Shown piece after piece: positions 9,498-18,512 of a stretch of DNA of 57,150 nucleotides. Each line of letters begins with the position of its first letter. The first letter of the stretch is position 1. The notes below the pieces were generated by a model that saw only the letters and a list, made by a program, of their open reading frames with translations, searched no databases and was not told the DNA's origin. Both the position numbers and the translations under genes were made by a program. This stretch comes from Nostoc spongiaeforme FACHB-130 (GTDB taxonomy: Bacteria; Cyanobacteriota; Cyanobacteriia; Cyanobacteriales; Nostocaceae): NCBI RefSeq assembly GCF_014698475.1, contig NZ_JACJTB010000045.1:1-57150 (forward strand), read 5' to 3'.

Positions 9498-10151
9498 ATG
9501 AAAAGTTTATTGCTGGGAATAGGAGCTACCTTATTTTTTGCTTCCAATGCTCATGCAGCCACCCTCATCTATGATGAAGCTGATCCTGTTAATGGCGATT
9601 TGTCTGGCGACAACTTAAACCCAACAGTAGTGAATCTTTCTGTTGGTTCTAACCAAATTAGTGGCTCTACCACTGGTAATCCCAATCTTGACCGAGATTT
9701 CTTTACCTTTACTATTCCTGTTGGTCGTCAACTGAGTCAAGTTATCTTAACTAATTATGTTGGGCTAGATGGCACAGGGGCAAATCAAGGATTTTTAGCA
9801 GTCCAAAGAGGTTCTAGTATTACCAGCCTAACTAATAATCCTCCATTACTGGGTGCAGCTTTAATTGGTGCAGCGCCTGGAACCCTGCAAGGTGATAATG
9901 TCTTAGACGATGTAGGTACAGCAACATCCATTCAAGGAAGCAACTTTGTGGGTTTTCGTAGCGGTAGACTTGGCGCTGGTACTTACACTTTCTGGATTCA
10001 GGAAACTGCTGGTGGGATACAGAACTATACCTTAGATTTTGTTACCACAGTTCCAGAACCATCAACTATTTTAGGTATTGGTGCTGTGATGGGTTTGGGT
10101 ACTTTAATCAAAAGGAAGAAACGTGGGCAGAGAGCTACAGTAGATCAATAA
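9498..10151 (+). CDS. PEP-CTERM sorting-domain exported protein
   Basis: The 217-residue protein has a signal peptide (MKSLLLGIGATLFFASNAHA, residues 1-20). A beta-rich body of about 160 residues follows (VNLSVGSNQISGSTTGNPN, then DRDFFTFTIPVG). The C-terminus is a classic PEP-CTERM signal: VPEPSTILGIGAVMGLGTL, then RKKR. Such proteins are processed by an exosortase and end up at the cell surface or in extracellular matrix. The exosortase gene is not in this window. The body resembles DVUA0089-type pre-peptidase-like beta domains (inference). GAGG lies upstream of ATG 9498, and an intrinsic terminator follows at 10189. Confidence 0.88.
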   Translation: MKSLLLGIGATLFFASNAHAATLIYDEADPVNGDLSGDNLNPTVVNLSVGSNQISGSTTGNPNLDRDFFTFTIPVGRQLSQVILTNYVGLDGTGANQGFLAVQRGSSITSLTNNPPLLGAALIGAAPGTLQGDNVLDDVGTATSIQGSNFVGFRSGRLGAGTYTFWIQETAGGIQNYTLDFVTTVPEPSTILGIGAVMGLGTLIKRKKRGQRATVDQ

Positions 10152-10188
10152 AGTTTCTCATCAGTGTGGAAATTCACCTTTTTTATAG

Positions 10189-10216
10189 ATCCCCTGATTG
10201 TAATTCTGGGGATTTT
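10189..10216 (+). terminator. Intrinsic terminator of the PEP-CTERM gene
   Basis: ATCCCC (10189-10194) pairs with GGGGAT (10208-10213), followed by TTTTC. An inner GA/TC pairing may extend the stem. It lies between converging genes, and the T-run favours the plus strand. Confidence 0.55.
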
Positions 10217-10252
10217 CTGATTCTTGATTGTCTGTGAATGGCGATCGCAGAG

Positions 10253-11047
10253 TTATTCTGATTGAGTAGACGATTTTAAAATATAACTAGCTAACTCACA
10301 AAATCCTGCGGCTTCCGCTGCACTAGTGACGTAAATTGGTCGATGTTGTAGCCGACTGGCGTATTTTAGAATGTTAGCTACACCCACAGAAACAGGAAAA
10401 TCATGGGCTGCAAATAGACTTTCATCATTTGGACTATCGCCCACAGTAACAACTTGTATGGGTGAGTATTCAGGCCAATGTGCTTGTAATACTTGTAATA
10501 AACCCACAGCCTTATCTTGATCTTGGGGTTTGATATGACACTGTACTGTACTGTAAGTAAATCCCCACCCCATTGATTGACAGAGATTACCTAAAGTTTG
10601 TAATTCCTCTACAGTTAAATCAGCGACATCGAATGTCCAATCTGTAAGGCGAAAACGATTGTCCGCAGATTCTTGAATTTGAGGAAATTTTTGTTTTAAT
10701 TCAGCAAAAACGGCTGCTAATTGTTGACGGTGCAACGTTAAGTCAGAAATTGCAGTTAAAGCAATGGGCTGTTCACTACCCTTGGGATAGAAGATACCAC
10801 CATTTTCAGCGATCGCGCCTGCAACTGGCATTAAGCTACTAATCCCACTTACCCACCCCGCCGAACGCCCTGTGACAATTAATACCTCAATTCCCGATGC
10901 TGTTAAACCTTCTAACGCTTGTAATAACGCAGCAGAAAACTTTCCTTCCTTGGTCAGAGTCCCATCCATATCAGTAGCAATCAGGCGGATATTACTCCAG
11001 CAACTAGATGCAGCTTGAGATATATGAGTCAGGTTTAAATAATACAT
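10253..11047 (-). CDS. HAD-superfamily phosphatase (type IIB)
   Basis: The 264-residue cytoplasmic enzyme has the HAD motifs in order: I, ATDMDGTLT (nucleophile Asp27 and general-acid Asp29); II, VTGRSAGW; III, a Lys in the KPQDQDKAVGL segment; IV, VTVGDSPNDESLF. A C2-type cap lies between II and III, which places it with Cof, sucrose-phosphate and mannosyl-3-phosphoglycerate phosphatases. The substrate is probably a sugar phosphate, but the sequence does not decide which. It starts at ATG 11047 and converges on the PEP-CTERM gene. Confidence 0.85.
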   Translation of the reverse strand: MYYLNLTHISQAASSCWSNIRLIATDMDGTLTKEGKFSAALLQALEGLTASGIEVLIVTGRSAGWVSGISSLMPVAGAIAENGGIFYPKGSEQPIALTAISDLTLHRQQLAAVFAELKQKFPQIQESADNRFRLTDWTFDVADLTVEELQTLGNLCQSMGWGFTYSTVQCHIKPQDQDKAVGLLQVLQAHWPEYSPIQVVTVGDSPNDESLFAAHDFPVSVGVANILKYASRLQHRPIYVTSAAEAAGFCELASYILKSSTQSE

Positions 11048-11138
11048 ATTAATAACGGTATATACGTATTTTATAAAAAGCTGTTAAAAATACTAATAAC
11101 ACAGCAATATGACATTGAGGATTTGGGCATTCTAAACA

Positions 11139-11945
11139 ATGACAAGTAAAGTTATTGTTACCATGCTAAATCCTATACTTCTGGCACAATCTCCACCAGC
11201 AAAAACAAAAAAAGTTACTCAAAAACCAGCAGCCAGCGAAGCGTCCCCAGCACCACCCTTTTTATTAATTACCTCTGGAGGGCTGGCTGTAGCAGTAATT
11301 GGGTTGATTGTGTTTGGCAAAATCCAGATGACTAAATTAGAGAAGAAAATTAAATTTGAAAAATTCCGTGCTAGAGAGCTAGAGAAAAAGTTTAAACTGG
11401 CGCTAGACACAATCCGCAAAATGGAAACTAACCCGGATTTGGTAAACTCGCGGGACTTTAACCTAGATTATTTGCGGATGCGGATGTCTGAAGAAGTATT
11501 TCATTTTGCGATTCTGAACCAAATTAAAATCAGAGTCAAAGATAAAATTTCTCAAGCTTTGCGTCCCAACCAATCTCAACAAGGAACAGTGGGAATAGCC
11601 AATAGTGCAGGGCGACAGGTGGATGAGATTTTTGATGTTGAATATGAAAGTGGTACGCCGCCAAACATTGCGAAACGGGTGCTATTCCGCATTCAAATTA
11701 AGTTGATGAAGTTACCCACCCAAGCAACTTCCGCTACAATTAGCCAAATTATTGATTGCATCGAAACTTATCTTAGCCCGATGGATGATGAAGATACATG
11801 GCAACCGACAATTCAAGGTCGCCTTGCGACTATGCACTGGGATCAAAAAGCTAAACCCACACCATTACTAGTGTTAGAACAATCAAATGATGGCGTAAAT
11901 GTCACTTTTCGGACTAGCCGCCAAGCAAATGCTCCAGCAAAATAG
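11139..11945 (+). CDS. Membrane-anchored hypothetical protein conserved in style with cyanobacteria
   Basis: I recognise no named domain. The 268-residue protein has a Pro/Lys/Ala-rich N-terminus, one membrane helix (about residues 42-60; LLITSGGLAVAVIGLIVFG) and a charged coiled coil (KLEKKIKFEKFRARELEKKF). A cytoplasmic domain of about 170 residues contains LRMRMSEEVFHFAILNQIK and ends with DQKAKPTPLLVLEQ. The membrane anchor plus long helix suggests a scaffold or membrane-linked partner. ATG 11139 is used; ATG 11163 (MLNPILLAQSPP) is an alternative. It converges on the kinase-TPR gene, with a repeat copy between them. Confidence 0.7.
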   Translation: MTSKVIVTMLNPILLAQSPPAKTKKVTQKPAASEASPAPPFLLITSGGLAVAVIGLIVFGKIQMTKLEKKIKFEKFRARELEKKFKLALDTIRKMETNPDLVNSRDFNLDYLRMRMSEEVFHFAILNQIKIRVKDKISQALRPNQSQQGTVGIANSAGRQVDEIFDVEYESGTPPNIAKRVLFRIQIKLMKLPTQATSATISQIIDCIETYLSPMDDEDTWQPTIQGRLATMHWDQKAKPTPLLVLEQSNDGVNVTFRTSRQANAPAK

Positions 11946-11979
11946 GGTGGGAGTTGTGAGTAGGGGAAGAAAACGAATA

Positions 11980-12113
11980 GGACTTACGCACCAAAATTTT
12001 CTATGGAGATTGGATGTAGGGGTGAAAGGGCTTCGCCGTCAGCGTCAGCCGAACGGTATAGGGACTTACACCCTTACACCCATTCTTAACAGACAACCTT
12101 TGTGCGTAATTCT
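11980..12113. repeat. GGACTTACGCA dispersed element, copy 2 (complete)
   Basis: It begins GGACTTACGCA (11980-11990) and ends TGCGTAATTCT (12103-12113); the ends are imperfect inverted repeats. Internal blocks match the copy at 8806-8898. There is no ORF of its own. Size (134 bases) and inverted ends suggest a non-autonomous mobile repeat. Confidence 0.55.
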
Positions 12114-12147
12114 TAGTAAAAAAAACATTAATGACCAAGGACTACAG

Positions 12148-14328
12148 TTAATTTGTCCCTACAGTTCCCCAAGCACTAGAACTTTGCAGTAAAGCATTAC
12201 ATTGGCTTTCAATGATCACACACATACTGCTGAGTGCTTGTTGATAATTTTCTGTATCTTCTTGTTCTAAGGCGAGTTTGGCGGCTACTTGTAAGTCTTC
12301 AACGGCTTTTTGGTTATTTTTGTCTGCTTCTTTACCACCGTATTGAGCAATTTCATAGCGCACCATACCGCGTTTGAGATAGACTTTTGCCAGTTTTTCG
12401 TTAAGTTTTAATGCTTGGTCAAAGTCAGCGATCGCATTTTGGTATTGTTGGGCGTATTCGGTGCTGTATTGTGCCATTTGGTAATATACCGAACCGCGTT
12501 GAAAATAAGCTTCGGCTTTGGAGGCGTTGAGTTTAATCGCCTCGGAAAAATCGGCTATGGCTTGCTGGAACTCTTTGAGAGATTCACCACTATACTTGGC
12601 GATTTGCGATCGCACAATACCCCTACGAATATATGCTTCGGCTTCTTTGATATTGAGGCGGATGGCGTTGTTAAAATCTGCGATCGCTAGATGATATTCT
12701 CGATCTGGATCGTTGCTATAATCAGCCAGCATATAACGAGCATTACCACGATTAACCAAAGCTTTCACTTCCTGGGGATTAATTTCCAACGCTTTCGTAT
12801 AGTCTATTAACGCTCCTTCATAGTCTTTAAGATTGTAACGAGCATTACCTCGATTAATAAAAGATTTGGCGTATTTTGGTTCTTCTTGGATGGCTTTGGT
12901 AAAACTTTCGACTGCTTGCTTATAGTCCCGCACTTGGTAAGCAGCATGACCTTGTTTGTAATAATCAGCAAAATTTAGCACCTGCCGACTTGGTGCAGTA
13001 TGTGTCATCAAGGTTTGCTGAGTATAGGCATTTTGCGACACAAACGGACGGGTAAATTTCACCATCACATCCAAATAACCCAACATCCCTAAACCCAGAC
13101 AACCTAAAACAATCGGGTAAATTTTTGATACCTTGCGCCGTTGATAAGGAAAATAATTTGGCTGATTATTTGGTTGCCAGGAATTACCCTTAGCAAATGA
13201 CATAACTGGCTGCGGTAAGCGATGAGGCTGATTGTAGCGTCTGGTGGGGATGGTGGCTGGTCTGAGATGTTCTCGATTCTCAATTGCGCGTTGTGAGGGA
13301 AAAGGATCTCGTCCGCCTAAACGCAAAGTCCGTTCACACCAAGGACAGCTATGCAAATGATTGCTGTAGCGATGCTGGGGATTAGTAGTGCAGGTAATTA
13401 AAGCATCTTCAGCTTCCGTCAGGGCAGACAACCAAGCTTGAGCATTGGGACGTAACGGCGGGTTGTTGTGGCCAGTTTCAAAACACTGGATAAACAATGC
13501 CTGCAAACTAGGATGCAGAATTTCCCAAGGAGGCGCAATGGGAGTCGGCAGGTAAGGAACTTGGTGGTTTTGGCTGTAGGTGAAGTGTCCCGCCGCAATG
13601 CGGGCTTCGTAAGCTGGCGGTTCGGCAGTACCTTGAAAAATCCCCGAAAAAGGATGTGTACCTTCCATTAATAATTGGAAGATCAGTACTGCCAAACCAA
13701 ATGAGTCATGATAGACTGTGCGATCGTGTTGCGCGAAGACTTTGTTTTGCAGTTCTGGGGGAGTAAACTCTGGTTTACCCACTGCACAACGGTAGACAAG
13801 ATTGTGATTTAAATCTGGCACCTGGAAAGAGTCAGTATCTACCAAACTCACCAGTGCGGTGTCACTGACTAAGATGTTGGACTCGTTGACATCACCCACG
13901 CAATAACCACTACTGTGCAGGGCTGCAAAAGCCGCCGCTAAATTTCGCGCTGTCCGCACTAAATATTGATAATTGAATAACGGGCAGTGTTGGCGACGGG
14001 TTCTGGGGTTGTAAAAGTCAATAATTGGCCGCATCCCGCGAATCCGGGGCATGATAAAGCCAATGACAGTTTTACTCCCATCTGCTGTTTTGATTAACTC
14101 TTGTGGCCAAGCAATGGAAATATGCCCCAAGTTAGCTGTCGGGTTTTCTGGTGGGTTAGCCAACATTGCTTGCAGTTTTTTAGCGTGATTGGCTGTGGGT
14201 TTGTGATAAACCTTCGCCACTAAATCGCCATCAGATGGCACTGCATAAACACAAGCTTCACCACCTCGTCCTAAGCTAACGCTGAGGTTGATAATTTCTG
14301 GCTGGGGAAGACAACGTAGTACCTTCAT
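12148..14328 (-). CDS. Protein-kinase-like protein with zinc-knuckle-like Cys motif, membrane helix and TPR repeats (TerY-P-type kinase)
   Basis: In the 726-residue protein, residues 15-300 form a kinase domain: glycine loop SLGRGGEACVY, Lys39 in VAKVY, catalytic loop GDVNESNILV (Asp146, Asn151), and DFG-equivalent VDTDSFQ (Asp164). A Cys/His cluster follows (C313, H319, H324, C328, C331, ending SCPWC), then a basic Pro-rich linker, a membrane helix (about 404-422) and about six TPR units (455-700) for protein contacts. The catalytic loop lacks the usual HRD arginine, as in divergent kinases of this group. It is last in a same-strand cluster after the vWA and PP2C genes (57-base spacing to PP2C), so it probably phosphorylates partners that the neighbouring phosphatase resets. 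ATG 14328. Confidence 0.85.
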   Translation of the reverse strand: MKVLRCLPQPEIINLSVSLGRGGEACVYAVPSDGDLVAKVYHKPTANHAKKLQAMLANPPENPTANLGHISIAWPQELIKTADGSKTVIGFIMPRIRGMRPIIDFYNPRTRRQHCPLFNYQYLVRTARNLAAAFAALHSSGYCVGDVNESNILVSDTALVSLVDTDSFQVPDLNHNLVYRCAVGKPEFTPPELQNKVFAQHDRTVYHDSFGLAVLIFQLLMEGTHPFSGIFQGTAEPPAYEARIAAGHFTYSQNHQVPYLPTPIAPPWEILHPSLQALFIQCFETGHNNPPLRPNAQAWLSALTEAEDALITCTTNPQHRYSNHLHSCPWCERTLRLGGRDPFPSQRAIENREHLRPATIPTRRYNQPHRLPQPVMSFAKGNSWQPNNQPNYFPYQRRKVSKIYPIVLGCLGLGMLGYLDVMVKFTRPFVSQNAYTQQTLMTHTAPSRQVLNFADYYKQGHAAYQVRDYKQAVESFTKAIQEEPKYAKSFINRGNARYNLKDYEGALIDYTKALEINPQEVKALVNRGNARYMLADYSNDPDREYHLAIADFNNAIRLNIKEAEAYIRRGIVRSQIAKYSGESLKEFQQAIADFSEAIKLNASKAEAYFQRGSVYYQMAQYSTEYAQQYQNAIADFDQALKLNEKLAKVYLKRGMVRYEIAQYGGKEADKNNQKAVEDLQVAAKLALEQEDTENYQQALSSMCVIIESQCNALLQSSSAWGTVGTN

Positions 14329-14385
14329 GTTTAAGTCACTGTTAACGGGGGTTAGATAAAAAGACCGAACTTGCAGAATCCTTGT

Positions 14386-15168
14386 TTATGAGCGGTTGAA
14401 GGCAGCAATAATTAGTGTTAAATCATCGTCGGTACGTTGTGTTATCCGCTCAGAACCTAAAAACCTCACGAGTTGCTCTTTCGCTAATGTTTTGTCCTCG
14501 GCGTTTTCGATAAAGTCAAACAAAGGAAAAAAGAAGGGTTTGTGAGGTTCGCCAACAACCATGTTTAAAGCCAGCATTTGTAGTCCATCGGTGAGGATAC
14601 CAACGTTGACTATTTCTTCACGCCATAATCTCATTTGGGCTGTATCTATAGCATCTAAGGAAGTCAAGAACGTCGTTTCGTTGATATATTCTCCGTTATT
14701 GGGTATGGTTAGCGCAATTAAATTTCCTTGACGATTTTTTGCGACTGCCATCCCGTCACCGATTTGGGCTGCTGCTACCATTTCGGGTGTAGCGATGGTA
14801 ATTATTAAGGTAGTTGCTAAATCTTGGGGCTGCTGGCTACAAGCGGCGGCTTCTGATTCTACGGCTTTTTTGGCAGCTAGCAAGGCATCACTCAACAAAG
14901 ACTGCACTTCCAAATCATCAGCTAAAATAGCGCGAGAGACTTCTTTGTGCGATAAATGTTCTACCGCTGCTTCTGTCGCCACCATTGCGCCAATTTTCCC
15001 CTGACTGGCAGAACCTGCGCCATCTGCTGCTGCGGCTACTAATATATTGTCTGGCAATAGCTGCCAGTTGTGAGCATCCTGACACAGCTGCTTATTTCTG
15101 ATGTGGCTGGTACCACATACAGATGCGGCGACTACCCGCCAATGATCAATCTGTTTTGATGTGTTCAT
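14386..15168 (-). CDS. PP2C-family serine/threonine phosphatase
   Basis: The 260-residue metal-dependent phosphatase has the PP2C hallmarks: CQDAH (Asp31), ADGAGSAS (Asp49-Gly50), ATTLIITIA, and QIGDGMAV. These acidic residues bind the two catalytic metals. A late acidic motif (RTDDDLTLIIAAF) closes the domain. It is the compact PP2C_2 type with no membrane segment, so it should be cytoplasmic. It lies between the vWA and kinase genes on the same strand (50 and 57 bases from its neighbours), the arrangement expected of a dedicated kinase/phosphatase pair. ATG 15168. Confidence 0.88.
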   Translation of the reverse strand: MNTSKQIDHWRVVAASVCGTSHIRNKQLCQDAHNWQLLPDNILVAAAADGAGSASQGKIGAMVATEAAVEHLSHKEVSRAILADDLEVQSLLSDALLAAKKAVESEAAACSQQPQDLATTLIITIATPEMVAAAQIGDGMAVAKNRQGNLIALTIPNNGEYINETTFLTSLDAIDTAQMRLWREEIVNVGILTDGLQMLALNMVVGEPHKPFFFPLFDFIENAEDKTLAKEQLVRFLGSERITQRTDDDLTLIIAAFNRS

Positions 15169-15218
15169 AGATTCTGTGTCTGGGCTAGCTGTGTAAGTAT
15201 GAAATCGCGGGAGGGCGA

Positions 15219-15893
15219 TTAAATGGAACCCCAGCCAATTGGCGGTAAGGCTACTTGTTCATCCACTTGGGAGTGGGAAACAGCCGCCATACTTGCTGAC
15301 AACCACATAAACATTTCCACGAAGTTTAATCCGCGCAATTTCAGTGGTGTCCGCACAGCTAACTGATTGAGCGTTGTCATGTTGGCATTTTCTACACCTA
15401 CAGAGAAAAAGGCTACGCGCTTGTTGGCTTCATCTCCTTGAACTCTTTGGGCGGCTTGGGCTACTAAATGTTCTTGTTCACCTTGTGGTTCACCATCGGT
15501 AATCATGAATACCCAAGGGCGATAGTAAGCAATGCCGTTGGAGCGATATAAGGATTTGCGCTCTTGCACCATATCTAAGGCTTTGTGAATGCCTGCGCCC
15601 ATACTGGTGAGTCCTTGGGCGGTGAGAATTGGCGGGTTAAATTGATCGGCGGTTACAAAGTCTTGGAGGACATTTACTTGACTATCAAATGTTACTATTG
15701 CTACTTCAACTCGACGAGATGCTAAGGAATTTTTGACTAATTCATCTTTTAAACTCAGCAAGCCTTGATTTAATGCTTCTATGGGTTCGCCTTGCATGGA
15801 ACCCGATGTATCTAGTAACAATACACAAGGGCAACGGGGTTCAGGGTTTTCCGCAAATTCAACTACTTCATCCAGGGTTAATGTATCTTGCAT
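15219..15893 (-). CDS. TerY-like von Willebrand factor A domain protein
   Basis: The protein of about 224 residues is a single vWA domain. It has an intact MIDAS metal site: DTSGS (Asp28, Ser30, Ser32), a threonine in GLTSMGAG, and the aspartate in MITDGEP. vWA domains of the TerY group bind metal ions and recruit partners, and they form triads with PP2C phosphatases and Ser/Thr kinases, exactly the two genes that follow on this strand. The frame opens at TTG 15920; I prefer ATG 15893 because MQDTLTLDEVVEFAE is a natural start, although AGGA upstream of the TTG leaves some doubt. Confidence 0.87.
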   Translation of the reverse strand: MQDTLTLDEVVEFAENPEPRCPCVLLLDTSGSMQGEPIEALNQGLLSLKDELVKNSLASRRVEVAIVTFDSQVNVLQDFVTADQFNPPILTAQGLTSMGAGIHKALDMVQERKSLYRSNGIAYYRPWVFMITDGEPQGEQEHLVAQAAQRVQGDEANKRVAFFSVGVENANMTTLNQLAVRTPLKLRGLNFVEMFMWLSASMAAVSHSQVDEQVALPPIGWGSI

Positions 15894-16800
15894 AACTTTT
15901 TGTGTTATGTTATAGTCCAAAGCTTTATTTTCCTTTTTTCAAAGTATATATTTAAGTTTCCGGAGTCTCACAGGGAATAAGCAAATTTGTGGCGATCGCC
16001 AGTCGAGTCTTTATGTACTATTAAACAAATACTTTTCGCTAAATTCTCTACACATTTATTAAAGTTTTCATCAAGTTACCGTTGTTCAACTGCAAATTTA
16101 CCAAGAGTTCTTATTTTCGGCATTCTCAGAACTACAAAGATTTATGTAGGGCAACCGCTAGAATATAATAAACATCAAAATTTGCCCAGATAAAAATTTA
16201 AAGATTTCGTGTGGAACATATTCATTTTTATCTCCGGCAAAAGTATTAACTCGTTCAATTGCTCATTCCAGTCACCTTGCAAGCGGGTTTTTTAGCTAAA
16301 TACGGAATTGAGCTAGTAAAAATTTTGTTTTTGATTCATTTTCCTCAAGCTGGCTCAAAAATAAATAATCTATCTTATGACAGATGTATTTTTTTGAACT
16401 TGAATCTAGGGTGTGGGTAACTCTTAATCAAATGTCAAATTTAGATTGATTTAGGTTGGTGTCTTGGATCTGTTGGTACTTGAGCCTCCTAAAAGAATTG
16501 TTGTGGGTAAAGATTGGTAAAGCACCTGTTCTGACTCCTGACTGAGTAAAAATACTAACTTTAGTTATGACTTTTCAGAAATAGTAATGAAAAGTATTTT
16601 ATAGATGTTGCTGTTTTGTCTTCGTAGATTGTCAAGCTGACTAGATAAGGCTTTGATTTCCATAGCTGTTAATCTCGATTTATTTTATCTAATGAGAGAA
16701 TAATTTTCCGGGAGACAGATTAAAACTAATAAAGTAAAACATACTTAAGAATCCAAAATTTGCATAGATTCTGTATAATTTTCTAAAACAATTTTTTAAA
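15894..16800. other. 900-base AT-rich intergenic region between divergent genes
   Basis: It lies between the vWA-cluster promoter and the PatA-type regulator. An open frame at 15987-16193 has no ribosome-binding site or recognisable product and I do not call it. No RNA gene or clear operator was seen. The length suggests a long leader or decayed sequence. Confidence 0.45.
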
Positions 16801-18192
16801 ATGTCTAATTTCGGTACATTTACAGTTTTACGTCCTCATAGTTTATTAAAACAACTGTCTCATAGTGTCGAAACGACTTGTTTACAAGCATTTAGTAACT
16901 TAGTAACATGGCTAATTTATTTAGAACAAGGAAACATCACCTACGCGACAAACTCAGTTGAACCCTTTGATAGATTAGAGCGCCATCTGCGCCGCCTGAA
17001 TTTTCTCAGCAGCGAAATCCGCGTAGAATTACGCATGAATTTTGAAAATGATGTATTTAATCATGCAATTGCTGATAGCAATGATTTATCAACTCAGCCT
17101 GCTGACTACCAAGCAATTCATTGGCTAATTCATGAAGGTTATCTGGATGATGCACAAGCGACTATTTTGATTCAAGAACTTGTCAAAGAAGTGATGGAAT
17201 CATTTTTGTTAGTAAAAACAGGTACTTATGCTTTAAGTGATGCAACCCAAAAATTGACTAAAATTTGTCGTTTGGATGTCGAAAAAACTCTAGAAATTTG
17301 TTACGTTAGACTACAAAATTGGCAATCTTTCGCTCCCCAAATTTCTTCACCTTATCAGCGTCCATACCTGATAATTAACAGGAACTTCCAGAGTAAGAAC
17401 TTACCGCAACTACCACGAGAATTAACAGCTTGGATGAAAGGGTTTAGCCTGCGACATCTGGCTGTAATTGTGAATCAAGATGAAATGCAACTGGCGCAAC
17501 ATTTATACCCTCATATTGTGCAAGGAGGGGTAATTATGCACGAACCAGATCCACCATTTGATCAATTACCAAAGCATCAGCCGGAAGTTTCAGGATCTGC
17601 TCGATATACAACAGCATTACTCAACAGACAATTCATCGACACAGTAGTAGAACCCAGTAATCGCTATCTAGAAGCAGAAGCGGCTCTGGCTGTTGAAGAT
17701 TTTAACCTTGTGGTGCGATCGCCACAAGCAACCTCACCATCAATTTACAATCTTCAGGAATTAACAATACCAAATACCATAAATTCTGCGCCTGAAAGAG
17801 TAACGACTACTACCGTCACCGCCAAAAAGACTTATAAAATCATTTCTGTGGATGATAGCCCGACAATTCTCAAAGAAATTAGTCGTTTTTTGGAAAGTGA
17901 GAATTTTTCTGTAGTGACAATTGATGATCCACTCAAAGCTGTAATGTCAATTATTCGCCATAAACCAGACTTAATTTTGTTGGATCTCAATATGGCTGGA
18001 ATTGATGGTTATGAATTATGCAAAATAATTCGGAATAATTCTACCTTTAAACATACTCCGATTATTTTTGTTACAGGTAATAAAGGAATTGTTGATAAAG
18101 TCAAAGCTAAATTAGTCGGAGCTTCTGGTTATTTAACTAAACCTTTTACCCGTGCAGAACTGCTGAAACTTGTGTTTATGCACTTGGCTTAA
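16801..18192 (+). CDS. PatA-type response regulator
   Basis: The 463-residue protein has an N-terminal PATAN/DUF4388-like region (residues 1-180: a typical start GTFTVLRPHSLLKQLS, then TWLIYLEQGNITYATNS). A middle helical region follows, then a C-terminal receiver domain (about 342-463) with acidic pocket VDDSPTI, phospho-acceptor in LILLDLNMAGIDG, and TKPFTRAE. PatA-type proteins act in heterocyst patterning or in phototaxis/motility signalling in cyanobacteria. This one is longer than PatA itself and has no DNA-binding domain, so it should work through protein contacts. There is no sensor kinase beside it. ATG 16801, no strong ribosome-binding site. Confidence 0.85.
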   Translation: MSNFGTFTVLRPHSLLKQLSHSVETTCLQAFSNLVTWLIYLEQGNITYATNSVEPFDRLERHLRRLNFLSSEIRVELRMNFENDVFNHAIADSNDLSTQPADYQAIHWLIHEGYLDDAQATILIQELVKEVMESFLLVKTGTYALSDATQKLTKICRLDVEKTLEICYVRLQNWQSFAPQISSPYQRPYLIINRNFQSKNLPQLPRELTAWMKGFSLRHLAVIVNQDEMQLAQHLYPHIVQGGVIMHEPDPPFDQLPKHQPEVSGSARYTTALLNRQFIDTVVEPSNRYLEAEAALAVEDFNLVVRSPQATSPSIYNLQELTIPNTINSAPERVTTTTVTAKKTYKIISVDDSPTILKEISRFLESENFSVVTIDDPLKAVMSIIRHKPDLILLDLNMAGIDGYELCKIIRNNSTFKHTPIIFVTGNKGIVDKVKAKLVGASGYLTKPFTRAELLKLVFMHLA

Positions 18193-18304
18193 TTTTAAGT
18201 GTTATTTGTCAGTTGTCCTTAGTCATTGGTAAAACTGACTTGTTATTCAAAATGAATGAGATAAATTCAACCGCCGACAATACATAATCCCGAATTTCTC
18301 ACGT

Positions 18305-18437
18305 ATGGGTAGCGGGTGTGGAGAGAGAGGGGAGTGTGGGGAGTGTGGGGAGTGTGGGGGGAAAGATTTCTTCACCATCCTCCCACACTTCCCACCCCTC
18401 CCACACCCCTGGATTTCTCACAAGAGAGAAATCCAGG
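18305..18437. repeat. GGGGAGTGT tandem repeat and hairpin pair
   Basis: Four near-copies of GGGGAGTGTG are followed by a C-rich inverted counterpart (CCCACACTTCCCACC). A perfect 12-bp hairpin comes next: CCTGGATTTCTC (18408-18419) with GAGAAATCCAGG (18426-18437). This forms a two-hairpin block after the PatA-type gene; the last may act as its transcript end although no T-run follows. Confidence 0.65.
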
Positions 18438-18472
18438 ATAATGAGATTGCATAACAGAATTCTTAACCATTC

Positions 18473-18509
18473 GTGACAAATAACGAATGACAAATGACCA
18501 ATGACAATC
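18473..18509. repeat. Heptameric TGACAAA/TGACCAA repeat abutting a start codon
   Basis: Units TGACAAA, TAACGAA, TGACAAA, TGACCAA and TGACAAT run in tandem directly into the start region of the aldo/keto reductase. The same repeat class runs into the pheS start at 26900. Confidence 0.65.
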
Positions 18510-18512
18510 AAA

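Noticed and set aside
15987-16193. 68-codon frame in the gap before the PatA-type gene
   Set aside because: No ribosome-binding site, unusual composition with many Cys/Ser, and no recognisable product.
18305-18437. Possible CRISPR-like array at the GGGGAGTGT repeats
   Set aside because: Units are about 9-10 bases in direct tandem with no spacers; it is a simple tandem repeat with hairpins.
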